From: Rhodocyclaceae bacterium
GTDB taxonomy: Bacteria > Pseudomonadota > Gammaproteobacteria > Burkholderiales > Rhodocyclaceae
Assembly: GCA_008080565.1 (NCBI GenBank)
Contig: VIKE01000011.1
Coordinates: forward strand, 1-64,000
Length of the DNA stretch: 64,000 bases
Direction: 5' to 3'
Shown: positions 1 to 7,992 of the stretch, in pieces
How positions within the stretch are numbered: position 1 is the first letter of the stretch
Layout: each line of letters starts with the position of its first letter
The notes under the pieces: generated by a model
Databases searched by the model: none
What the model was told of the DNA's origin: nothing
Seen by the model: the letters and a program-made list of their open reading frames with translations, nothing else
Translations under genes and position numbers: made by a program

Positions 1-70
1 CTTGGGCAACAGCGGTAAAACCGATACCGGCCAGCAGGGCCAGAACCAGAGATTTTTTGACGATATTCAT
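1..70 (-). CDS. Exported protein, N-terminal fragment (signal peptide)
   Basis: The reverse strand reads MNIVKKSLVLALLAGIGFTA followed by VAQ and then leaves the window. This is a typical Sec signal peptide: two lysines, a hydrophobic core, and an A-x-A-like end (TAVAQ). Only about 23 codons are visible, so the mature protein cannot be named; porins and periplasmic binding proteins are possible. It is divergent from the gcr-like gene, so the roughly 170-bp gap should hold both promoters. Confidence 0.7.
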   Translation of the reverse strand, partial: MNIVKKSLVLALLAGIGFTAVAQ

Positions 71-238
71 TTTTGGCAGTCCCGGTGTAGTAATTAGGAT
101 GGTGGTCAATTCTTGAAACCTCTGAATTCTATTACGAATCGTCACATTTCAACCACTTGTCACGCATGGCGGGTAGTCTTTATCTCCGTTACCATGGGTC
201 TGTCCGACACCCCGAGGGCCACTCCGGACTCCAAAACC

Positions 239-2296
239 ATGACAAAAATCCAAGCCTTTTTCCTCTGGCTGTTTGGCAAGGCATCGCCGGTTGGCGACCC
301 GCTGGCCGATGCCCTGAACCGCTTTCGCGACCCTCAAGCCGACACACTGGAGCTGATGCGGCGGCTGGTTGCCGCCCTGCGCCCGCAAAGTCGGCGCGAT
401 GGCGGCTCGGCCGACCGTTACCAGTCGATGCTCGACCGGCTCGAATCCGATCCGGAGCTGCTCACCGCCTTTCGTGGCCACATCGTCCACTTCATCGCCA
501 CCCGCCGGCTGGTCACTTTCTTCACCGATAGCGGCGTGTTGCCGGGCACCGGCTTTTTCTCGGAATGGTGGCGCATCCTGGGCAGCCGGTTGCTGCCGGA
601 AGTCCCCGACGAGCGCCGGCTGAAGGATTGCCTGCATGTCATCTACGACCAGACCGACGACTGGCGCTGGCTCGAGGCGATCCCGCCCGCGGCCTCGCAA
701 CGCTTCTGGGCTCTGCTCGCCCCGGCGGAGGAACTGCGCAATGTCGATTGGCACCGCATCCAGGAACAGATGCTCGACGCCGTATTGCTGCTCGCCCACC
801 GGGTCAGCGGCCTGGGGGTCGAAAGCGAGTTGATGCGTGCCTCGCCCAATTTCGACGACGACACACCACGCTTCGTCGCGCTGTCGGCCGAGGCACTCGA
901 TTTCGTCAATTCTTTCCGTGCTGCGCTCAACGATCCCGAACAGGAAGCCGACGACGGCAGCCAGTTGCTGGTCATCGCCGATCAATGCCAGGACACCCTG
1001 CAGCGCATTCGAAAGCGGGCGCTCACTGTCGGTACAAGCCTCCATCTTTCCTACATTCTGACGCGCAGCGAGCAAAGCCTTGAGCGCCTGCGCGACCTCA
1101 CCGCCATTCTCGCCATCGGCCAGCAGACAACGGCCCGCGACGAGGCCATCCAGTCCTGGGCGGAGTTCGCCCACGCCGCCTTCCTGGCCGAAAACCGCCG
1201 CAACAGCCTGCGTTTCTACGTCGCCCAGCTGTCTCAACTGCTTGCCGTGCGCGTCACCGAAAATGCCGCGCGCTCCGGCGAGCATTACATCTGCGACACG
1301 AATGCCGATTACCGCGCCATGTGGCGCTCGGCGGCCGGCGCCGGCATCATCATCGGCCTCATGGCGCTGCTCAAGATCAAGGCCGCCGCACTGCAAGCGC
1401 CACTCTTTGGTGAGGCTTTCATGTTCAGCATGATTTACGGCCTGGGCTTCGTCATCATCTTCCTGCTCGGCATGACGGTCGCCACCAAGCAGCCGGCGAT
1501 GACGGCGCAAACACTGGCCGGCCTGCTCGGCGACATCAAGCCGACGCGCAGCGCCGATCTCGAACGGCTGGTCGATGTCGCCGCCGCCGTCAGCCGCAGC
1601 CAGCTCGCCGCCATTGCCGGCAACGTCATGGTTGCGCTGCCCGTCGCCATCGCCGTCGGTTTCGGCCTGAGTTATTGGGCCGGGGAGCCGGCCATCACGC
1701 TCGACAAGGGCGCCCACCTGATTGGCGATCTCGACCCGCTGTCCTGGGCGCTGCCGCACGCCGCCATCGCCGGTTTCTACCTGTTTCTCTCCGGCCTGAT
1801 CACCGGCTATTTCGACAACCGCGCCGCCTACGCCGACATCGGCCCACGCATTGGCCGCCTGCGCTGGCTGCAGGCGCTGTTCGGCCGCCAACGGGCCGGG
1901 CGTTTCGGCAACTACATCCAGGAACGCCTGGGCGGCATCATGGGCAACTTCCTGTTCGGCTGCATGCTCGGCTCGACCGGCGTCATCGGCACCATCCTCG
2001 GCCTGCCGCTCGACATCCGGCACATCGCCTTCGCCTCGGCCAACCTTGGCTACGCACTGGTCGGTTTCCAGTTCGCCTTGCCCCTCAAGGCCATCGCCTG
2101 GGCCGCTTTCGGCATCGCCGCCATCGGCTTCACCAACCTCGCTGTCAGCTTCGCGCTCGCCCTGCGCACCGCCATGCGCGCCCGCGGCATTGTTTTCGAA
2201 CATTGGGGACCGTTGCTGAACGTCCTGGGGAGCCGCCTGCTCAGACAACCGCGCAGCTTCCTGCTGCCGCCGCGCCAAGCCGCTGCCAACGCGTAA
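239..2296 (+). CDS. gcr: Gcr-like 'site-specific recombinase' family membrane protein (COG4389)
   Basis: About 685 residues. The N-terminal half is soluble and helical. The C-terminal half has several hydrophobic segments: IIIGLMALLKI, MIYGLGFVIIFLLGM, VMVALPVAIAVGFGLSYW, AIAGFYLFLSGLITGYF and NFLFGCMLGSTGVIGTILG. The RSGEHYI and ATKQPAMTAQTLAG motifs are, as I know the family, characteristic of COG4389/SpecificRecomb. Despite the name it does not resemble tyrosine or serine recombinases, and recombinase activity is not supported by anything seen here. The start is uncertain: ATG at 239 gives MTKIQAFFLWLFG, ATG at 194 is in frame upstream, and neither has a clear Shine-Dalgarno. It ends 9 bp before tamA, so the two are probably cotranscribed. 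Confidence 0.75.
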   Translation: MTKIQAFFLWLFGKASPVGDPLADALNRFRDPQADTLELMRRLVAALRPQSRRDGGSADRYQSMLDRLESDPELLTAFRGHIVHFIATRRLVTFFTDSGVLPGTGFFSEWWRILGSRLLPEVPDERRLKDCLHVIYDQTDDWRWLEAIPPAASQRFWALLAPAEELRNVDWHRIQEQMLDAVLLLAHRVSGLGVESELMRASPNFDDDTPRFVALSAEALDFVNSFRAALNDPEQEADDGSQLLVIADQCQDTLQRIRKRALTVGTSLHLSYILTRSEQSLERLRDLTAILAIGQQTTARDEAIQSWAEFAHAAFLAENRRNSLRFYVAQLSQLLAVRVTENAARSGEHYICDTNADYRAMWRSAAGAGIIIGLMALLKIKAAALQAPLFGEAFMFSMIYGLGFVIIFLLGMTVATKQPAMTAQTLAGLLGDIKPTRSADLERLVDVAAAVSRSQLAAIAGNVMVALPVAIAVGFGLSYWAGEPAITLDKGAHLIGDLDPLSWALPHAAIAGFYLFLSGLITGYFDNRAAYADIGPRIGRLRWLQALFGRQRAGRFGNYIQERLGGIMGNFLFGCMLGSTGVIGTILGLPLDIRHIAFASANLGYALVGFQFALPLKAIAWAAFGIAAIGFTNLAVSFALALRTAMRARGIVFEHWGPLLNVLGSRLLRQPRSFLLPPRQAAANA

Positions 2297-2305
2297 AATG
2301 CCGGC

Positions 2306-3985
2306 GTGATCACCCGCCGCCTGCCACTTCTTGTCCTGCTCACCATCGCCACGCCGCTGATGGCCGGCGAGCTGACTGTGCACGCGCCAAATGACATCAA
2401 CAGACTGCTCGCTCCCTGGTTGCCGGAAGAAGCCGGCAACCAGCGTCGGCTGCAGGGGCAGCTCAGCGAAATCCTCGCCACCGAGGGCTATTTTTCGCCG
2501 GAATTCAATTTCACCGAAAACGATGACGGCCTGACGCTCAACCTCGATCCCGGACCACGGACGACCATCGCCAGCGTCAATGTCACGGTCGACGGGAAAA
2601 TTGAGCCAAAAACGAAATCCGACCTCATCGCCAGCTGGGGCCTGCCGGTCGGCCAGCCATTCCGGCAAGCCGACTGGAACGAAGCCAAGCAGCAAATCCT
2701 GGCTGACCTGCTGGCCGTCGAACACGCCGACGCCAAACTGGTCGACAGCGAAGCCAGCATCGACGCCGAAACGCACCGCGCCGACCTGAGCGCTCATTAC
2801 GACGCCGGCCTGCGCTACCGTTTCGGCAACATTCGCGTCGAGGGCATGGAAAACTACCCGCCCGACCTCATCGCGCGCTACAACCGCGCCGTGCAGGCCG
2901 GCCAGCCCTACCGCGAAGACCGGCTCAACGCGCTGCAGGGCATGCTGCAATCGACCCCCTATTTTTCCTCAGTGCAGACCACGCTCGACCGCGAGGCGGC
3001 CGTGGTCAATGCGGACGGCACGGCGACGGCGCCCGTCCTCGTCCGCGTCCGCGAACGTTCGCCGCACCGCGTCTCGTTCGGCGCCGGCGCCAGTTCCAAC
3101 ACCGGCGCCCGGATCGAGGTGAATTACCACACCCCCAACCTGCTCCACCGCGGTTGGGCGCTCGATACCGGCCTGCGCCTCGAGCAGAAAAGACAGACCG
3201 CCTACAGCGACGTCTTTTTGCCGCCCGACGCGCGCAACCGCCGGCACAGCTTCGGCATCATGGCCGAAGCGGCCGACATCCAGGGCCTGAAAACCGAGCG
3301 CTACGCTTTCGGCGCGCAGACCGTCCAGCAACGCGGCATCGTCGAACAGCGCCTGTCGCTCAACTGGCAGGAAGAAAAGCGCGAAGCCAGCGGCGCCAGC
3401 CCGCAAACCGCCCGGGCGCTGGTCCCCAATGGCGTGTGGACCTGGCGCCACATCGACAACCTGCTCGACCCGCGTGACGGTTCCGTCGTCCAGGTGCAGA
3501 TCGGCGGCGGCGCCAAGGCCGCGCTCTCCGACCAGAACTTCGTCCGGCTGCATACCCGCGTCCAGCATTACATCCCGCTCGGCCGCGCCGACACGCTCAA
3601 TCTGCGCGGCGAAATCGGCTACACCTTTGCCGACTCGCGCCAAGGCATCCCGCAGGATTACCTGTTCCGCACCGGCGGCGCCGGCTCGGTGCGCGGCTAC
3701 GCCTACCAGAGCCTCGGCATCCGGGAAGGCAGCGCGATAGTCGGCGGCCGCTACCTGGCCATCGCCAGCGCCGAATTCACGCACTGGCTGAACGACAGTT
3801 GGGGCATCGCCACCTTCGTCGACGCCGGCGACGCGGTCGATAGCCTGCAGGACATCCGCCTCGCCGTCGGCGCCGGCCTCGGTGCCCGCTGGCGCAGCCC
3901 GGCCGGGCCAATCGGCGTCGATCTGGCCTACGGCGAACGCAACCAGGAAGTGCACCTGCACTTCTCGCTGGCCATTCCGTTCTAA
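2306..3985 (+). CDS. tamA: TamA, outer-membrane translocation and assembly module barrel (BamA/Omp85 family)
   Basis: 559 residues starting at GTG. A signal peptide (MITRRLPLLVLLTIATPLMA) is followed by POTRA-type domains (about 25-260) and a C-terminal 16-strand-type barrel. The barrel carries the Omp85 lid motif GGAGSVRGYAYQSLG and ends in an aromatic residue (SLAIPF). TamA sits in the outer membrane and works with TamB in inserting autotransporters and other envelope proteins. tamB begins 7 bp downstream, as in most Proteobacteria. A degenerate copy of the window-wide short repeat lies in frame at 2580-2620, encoding TVDGKIEPKTK inside the POTRA region. Confidence 0.93.
   Translation: MITRRLPLLVLLTIATPLMAGELTVHAPNDINRLLAPWLPEEAGNQRRLQGQLSEILATEGYFSPEFNFTENDDGLTLNLDPGPRTTIASVNVTVDGKIEPKTKSDLIASWGLPVGQPFRQADWNEAKQQILADLLAVEHADAKLVDSEASIDAETHRADLSAHYDAGLRYRFGNIRVEGMENYPPDLIARYNRAVQAGQPYREDRLNALQGMLQSTPYFSSVQTTLDREAAVVNADGTATAPVLVRVRERSPHRVSFGAGASSNTGARIEVNYHTPNLLHRGWALDTGLRLEQKRQTAYSDVFLPPDARNRRHSFGIMAEAADIQGLKTERYAFGAQTVQQRGIVEQRLSLNWQEEKREASGASPQTARALVPNGVWTWRHIDNLLDPRDGSVVQVQIGGGAKAALSDQNFVRLHTRVQHYIPLGRADTLNLRGEIGYTFADSRQGIPQDYLFRTGGAGSVRGYAYQSLGIREGSAIVGGRYLAIASAEFTHWLNDSWGIATFVDAGDAVDSLQDIRLAVGAGLGARWRSPAGPIGVDLAYGERNQEVHLHFSLAIPF
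2580..2620 (-). repeat. Interspersed repeat copy 1 (in tamA, degenerate)
   Basis: Reads CACGGTCGACGGGAAAA then GAGCCAAAAACGAAAT, matching the reverse orientation of the family core (CCACGGTCAACCGGAAAAAA, then GGCCAAAATTGAAA) with a few substitutions. It is in frame within the tamA POTRA region and read as TVDGKIEPKTK. Confidence 0.6.
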
Positions 3986-3992
3986 GCGTGAC

Positions 3993-6900
3993 ATGAAACG
4001 CCCCCTTACCCTTTTCGCCCTCCTCGCCAGCGCCGCCGTCATCGGCGGACTCGGCTGGCTGACGACCAGCGAAAGCGGCCTGCAAACCGCCATCGGCCTG
4101 GCCCAAAGCGCCACCGCCGGCCAGCTGCGAATCGAACAAGCCAGCGGCCGCCTGCTCGGCAACATCGACATCGGCCAACTGCGCTGGCAAGGCGCCAAGC
4201 AGCAAATCGAGGCGACGCAGATTCACCTCGACTGGTCGCCGTCAGCCCTGCTCCGCGGCACACTGGACATCGCCGAACTGAGCATCGCCACCCTGCACAT
4301 CGTCACCACCCCGAGCGACACGCCGACACCAGCGCCGATCGATCTGCAACTGCCTTTCACGGTCAACGCGAAAAAACTGGCAATTTTGAAATTGAGTGTC
4401 GGCGACGGCTTCACCGCCACCGACCTCGCCGCCAGCTTCAGCAGCGACGGCCGCCAGCACCAGCTTGCAGACGTCCATGCCCTGACTGGCGGCATCGCCA
4501 TCACCGGCCGCGCCAGCCTCGACGGCCTCGCCCCCCTGCCGCTCGCCGCCAGCGCCGAGATTTCCGGCCAGCTCGACGAGCGCCCGCTCACCTTGGCACT
4601 GACCGCCAACGGCCCGCTCGAACGCATCGCGCTGACCGCCGTCGCCACCCAAGGCGTCGCCGGCACGGCCGAGGTCGCGCTCACGCCCTTCGCCGACGCC
4701 GCTTTCGCCAGCGCCCGCCTCCTGCTTGAAGACATCGACCCGGCCACCTGGCAGCCCGGCGCGCCGCAAGCCAAACTCAGCATCACCGCCGACATCGCAC
4801 CGCAAGGCGACGGCATTGTCGGCAGCTTCGGCCTGACCAACCACCAACCCGGCCCCCTCGACCGCCAGCGCCTGCCGCTCGCCACGCTGGCCGGCACGGT
4901 CGACTGGCAGGGCAGCAGCGCCAAATTCGCCACCCTGCACGCCACCCTGCCCGGCGGCAGCGAACTCGACGGCAGCGGCGAATGGCGCGACGGCGCCCTT
5001 AAACTGGCGCTGACCGCCAGCCGGCTCGACGCTGCGCAACTCGTCTCGACGCTACGGTCAACCCGATTAAATGGCCAAATTTCAAGTCTTGTCGGCGCCG
5101 AGCGCCAGCAACTCAAGCTCAATCTGAAAGACGCCACCTTTACCCTGCTCGTCGAGGCCAGCCACGCCGACCAGCGCATCGACCTGCCGCAACTCCAACT
5201 CGCCGCCGGTGACGCCCGCCTGAGCGCCAAAGCCGAACTCAACCTAAAAACGCCGCGCGCCTTCACGGCCGAAGGCGAACTGCAACGTTTCGACCCAAGC
5301 CGCTTCGCCAAAGTACCAGCGGCGCAGATCAACGCCAATTTCAAGGCCGACGGCCGGCTCGACCCGCGTGCCGTGGTCGATGCCAGCTTCACGCTCAATG
5401 ACAGCCGGGTCGCCGGTCAGCCGCTGAACGGCCAGGGCAAACTCAACATCGATTGGCCGCGCATCCCCGGCATCGATATCCAGCTCGTTTCCGGCGCCAA
5501 TCACCTGACGGCCAAGGGCGCTTTCGGCCAGCCCGGCGACACCGTGGTCGTCGACCTCGACGCCCAGCAACTCGCTCCCTACGGCCTCGACGGCGGCATC
5601 ACCGGCCGGCTCGACCTGACCGGCTCGGCGCAGCAACCGAAAATCGCCGGCCAGTTGACCGCCGCCAAAATTGGCCAGCCCGGCGTCGCCCGCCTCACCG
5701 GCCTGAGCCTGAAGGCCAACGCGGCCGGGGAGGCCGGCTCGCCGCTGAGCCTCGATCTCGCCATCGCCGCCGTCGACACGCCGGACCAGCCCGGCCTGCT
5801 GCGCGCCATCCGCCTGCATGGCGAAGGCACCAACCAGGCGCACAGCCTGACGGCCAGCGCCGAGGTAGCCGGCAAGAATCTGCTGAACCTCGCCGTAGAC
5901 GGGGGTTTGAGCGCCGATTTCAGCCAGTGGCAAGGCCGCCTGCTCGAAGCAAAGCTGAACAGCGCCGACAAATCGCGCAATTTCCACCTCGCCGCCCCGG
6001 CCCCGATCAAGCTGGCCGGCGCTGGCTGGAGCATCGGCCCGGCCCAATTCATCGGCGATCCGCTCGATTGGCAAGCTACCTTGCAAGCGGGCGCCGACGC
6101 CAGACAACTGCACGCCACGCTGAGCGCCAGGGGCAGCCGTATCGGCCAGGTCGATGGCGAACTCAACGCCGCCATGCTCGGCGCCTGGTCGCTCAACCAG
6201 ACGGCACGCTGGCAGGGCCGGCTCAAGACCGACATCGCGGACCTCGGCTGGCTGGCCGAACTGATCGGCGACGGTTGGCAGAGCGAAGGACGCCTCAACG
6301 GCGAACTGCAATTGGCCGGCACACCCGCCGTGCCGCTGGCCAGCGGCCGCTTCCGCGGCGATAACTTGGCACTGCGCCTACCCGAACAAGGCCTCAACCT
6401 GGCCCGCGGCGAACTTGATGTCGATCTGCGCGACAACCTGCTGCACATCAATCGCCTCGGCTTCGATAGCCTGCTCCAGCCGATGCCGCGGGCGATCCGG
6501 CTCGATGCGCGCGACGACCTGAGCGGGCTGACGGCCAAGCCGGGGCGACTTGAAATTTCGGGCGAAATTCGGGTTGACCGTGGAAGTGCCGGCGAAAACG
6601 CTTTTCTCGACTTCAAACTCGACCGCCTCGGCGCTTTCCAGTTGCCCGACCAATGGGTCGCCGTTTCCGGCAACGGCCGGCTCAGCCTCAAAGATGGCAC
6701 GCTCGGCGCCGTCGGCAAAATGGCCGTCGACGCCGGTTACTGGCAACTCGCCCCGAGCGGCACGCCACGACTCTCCGACGACGTGGTGGTCAAACGCCCG
6801 GGTACGGAAAAGCCCGCGGCCAGCCTGCGTCCGAAACTCGAACTCGACGTCAGCACCGACCTCGGCCGCAATTTCCTCTTCAATGGCGCCGGGCTTTCGA

Positions 6901-7634
6901 GCCGGCTGGCCGGCAGCATCCGGATTACCGCCCACGGCCGCGACCTGCCGCGGGCCAGCGGCACGATCCGGGCGCGTAGCGGCCGCTTCGAAGCCTATGG
7001 CCAGAAACTGGAAATCGAACGTGGCATTCTGAGTTTCAACGGCCTGCTCGACAATCCCGGCCTCGATGTCCGCGCCGTGCGCAAGGGGCTATCGGTCGAA
7101 CCCGGCGTCCAGATCAGTGGCTCGGCGCAACGGCCGGTCATCAGGTTGATCTCCGACCCGGAATTGCCCGATGCCGAAAAACTGGCCTGGCTGGTACTTG
7201 GCCACGGCCCGGAACAGATGGGCGCCGGCGACGCGACGCTGCTTTTCTCGGCAGCCGGCGGCCTGCTCGGCAACGATTCGGGGAATGTTGTCCAGCAGTT
7301 GAAAAAGACCTTTGGATTCGACGAATTCGGCCTTCGTCAGGGCAATATCGGCGACACCGGCGGGCGCCAACCAACCAGCCGCGTGGCCGGCGGCAACAGC
7401 ATTGACACGGCCGGGACGACCGGCCAGCAGATTCTCAGCGTCGGCAAACGCCTGACGTCAAACGCGCTTGTTTCCTACGAGCAGACGTTGGGTCGCGCCG
7501 AAGGTATCGTCAAGCTGACCGTCAACCTGACGCGACAAATCGCTGTCATTGGCCGCGCCGGCAGCGACAACGCGCTGGATATTTTCTATACGCTGACCTT
7601 CGGGCGTGCAGAAAAAAAGCCCGTCGTCGAGTAA
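3993..7634 (+). CDS. tamB: TamB, translocation and assembly module inner-membrane protein (AsmA-like, DUF490)
   Basis: 1213 residues. One N-terminal membrane anchor (LTLFALLASAAVIGGLGWL) is followed by a very long repetitive beta-rich region, as expected for the lipid-transfer-like TamB groove. The C-terminal DUF490 region has the conserved elements GTIRARSGRFEAYGQKL and FNGLLDNPGLDVRAVRK and the usual aromatic C-terminus. It partners TamA, encoded 7 bp upstream. The ATG at 3993 follows a weak GCGTGAC spacer and gives the expected anchor. Three copies of the interspersed repeat lie in frame (4355-4394, 5052-5087, 6550-6585). They are read as TVNAKKLAILKL, LRSTRLNGQIS and EIRVDRGSAG, so this gene seems unusually permissive to the repeat. 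Confidence 0.93.
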   Translation: MKRPLTLFALLASAAVIGGLGWLTTSESGLQTAIGLAQSATAGQLRIEQASGRLLGNIDIGQLRWQGAKQQIEATQIHLDWSPSALLRGTLDIAELSIATLHIVTTPSDTPTPAPIDLQLPFTVNAKKLAILKLSVGDGFTATDLAASFSSDGRQHQLADVHALTGGIAITGRASLDGLAPLPLAASAEISGQLDERPLTLALTANGPLERIALTAVATQGVAGTAEVALTPFADAAFASARLLLEDIDPATWQPGAPQAKLSITADIAPQGDGIVGSFGLTNHQPGPLDRQRLPLATLAGTVDWQGSSAKFATLHATLPGGSELDGSGEWRDGALKLALTASRLDAAQLVSTLRSTRLNGQISSLVGAERQQLKLNLKDATFTLLVEASHADQRIDLPQLQLAAGDARLSAKAELNLKTPRAFTAEGELQRFDPSRFAKVPAAQINANFKADGRLDPRAVVDASFTLNDSRVAGQPLNGQGKLNIDWPRIPGIDIQLVSGANHLTAKGAFGQPGDTVVVDLDAQQLAPYGLDGGITGRLDLTGSAQQPKIAGQLTAAKIGQPGVARLTGLSLKANAAGEAGSPLSLDLAIAAVDTPDQPGLLRAIRLHGEGTNQAHSLTASAEVAGKNLLNLAVDGGLSADFSQWQGRLLEAKLNSADKSRNFHLAAPAPIKLAGAGWSIGPAQFIGDPLDWQATLQAGADARQLHATLSARGSRIGQVDGELNAAMLGAWSLNQTARWQGRLKTDIADLGWLAELIGDGWQSEGRLNGELQLAGTPAVPLASGRFRGDNLALRLPEQGLNLARGELDVDLRDNLLHINRLGFDSLLQPMPRAIRLDARDDLSGLTAKPGRLEISGEIRVDRGSAGENAFLDFKLDRLGAFQLPDQWVAVSGNGRLSLKDGTLGAVGKMAVDAGYWQLAPSGTPRLSDDVVVKRPGTEKPAASLRPKLELDVSTDLGRNFLFNGAGLSSRLAGSIRITAHGRDLPRASGTIRARSGRFEAYGQKLEIERGILSFNGLLDNPGLDVRAVRKGLSVEPGVQISGSAQRPVIRLISDPELPDAEKLAWLVLGHGPEQMGAGDATLLFSAAGGLLGNDSGNVVQQLKKTFGFDEFGLRQGNIGDTGGRQPTSRVAGGNSIDTAGTTGQQILSVGKRLTSNALVSYEQTLGRAEGIVKLTVNLTRQIAVIGRAGSDNALDIFYTLTFGRAEKKPVVE
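4355..4394 (-). repeat. Interspersed repeat copy 2 (in tamB)
   Basis: Reads TTTCACGGTCAACGCGAAAA then AACTGGCAATTTTGAAATTG. This is the reverse orientation of the family, with about three changes in the core and the AT-rich arm well kept. It is in frame within tamB. Confidence 0.7.
5052..5087 (-). repeat. Interspersed repeat copy 3 (in tamB, degenerate)
   Basis: Reads CTACGGTCAACCCGATTAAA then TGGCCAAATTTCAAG. Reverse orientation; the GGTCAACC and GGCCAAA blocks are conserved and the A-tract is interrupted. It is in frame, in a different frame from copy 2. Confidence 0.55.
6550..6585 (+). repeat. Interspersed repeat copy 4 (in tamB)
   Basis: Reads TTGAAATTTCGGGCGAAA then TTCGGGTTGACCGTGGAA. 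Forward orientation with a shortened T-tract; GGTTGACCGTGGAA is intact. It encodes IRVDRG, the same reading frame as the copy in the Fe-S protein at 60.6 kb. Confidence 0.7.
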
Positions 7635-7654
7635 GAACGAAACAATCTGGCGGA

Positions 7655-7921
7655 TCATGCCGCGGCGATGTGGTTTTTAACGGTGTGGTGAGCCGACATA
7701 TGGGCCAGACGCCGAATTTCAGCCCGCAATGCCACCTGCTGCCCAGCCGTGATCATGCGCTGGCCATTGTGCCATTCGTAGTTGATGGCGGTATCGTCAA
7801 CACCAAGCTCATAAAGCGCCTGCGCCATGGCACGCCAGTCGTGCCGCTCAACGCGCCGGCCATCGCTCAAAGCCGCGACAAATTCACTCTTGAAAAACGC
7901 TACGCTTGCAGTAATCGTCAT
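7655..7921 (-). CDS. Small hypothetical protein
   Basis: 88 residues, starting MTITASVAFFKSEFVAALSD. I do not recognise a family. The start is supported by an excellent Shine-Dalgarno (AGGAGG, 8 nt before ATG). It has no signal peptide or membrane segment, is rich in Ala, His and Arg, and looks like a compact soluble protein. It lies convergent to tamB and downstream of the hybrid histidine kinase on the same strand, with a roughly 70-bp gap, so it may be a separate transcription unit. Confidence 0.7.
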   Translation of the reverse strand: MTITASVAFFKSEFVAALSDGRRVERHDWRAMAQALYELGVDDTAINYEWHNGQRMITAGQQVALRAEIRRLAHMSAHHTVKNHIAAA

Positions 7922-7992
7922 GAAAGCACCTCCTGTTGACTCAGGTTAGCGCCATCCTTTTTTGAGGGCAGTGACATATTTCACGCTTGCCA

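Noticed and set aside
149-2950. 933-codon open frame on the - strand opposite gcr and tamA
   Set aside because: High-GC shadow of two well-supported + strand genes; its translation is low-complexity Ala/Gly/Glu/Asp-rich with no domain, and codon phase follows the + strand genes.
5900-5932. GTAGACGGGGGTTTGAGCGC in tamB, resembling the dacB repeat-like copy
   Set aside because: Only the weak half is similar and the core GGTTGACC is absent; VDGGLSADFS is ordinary coding sequence.
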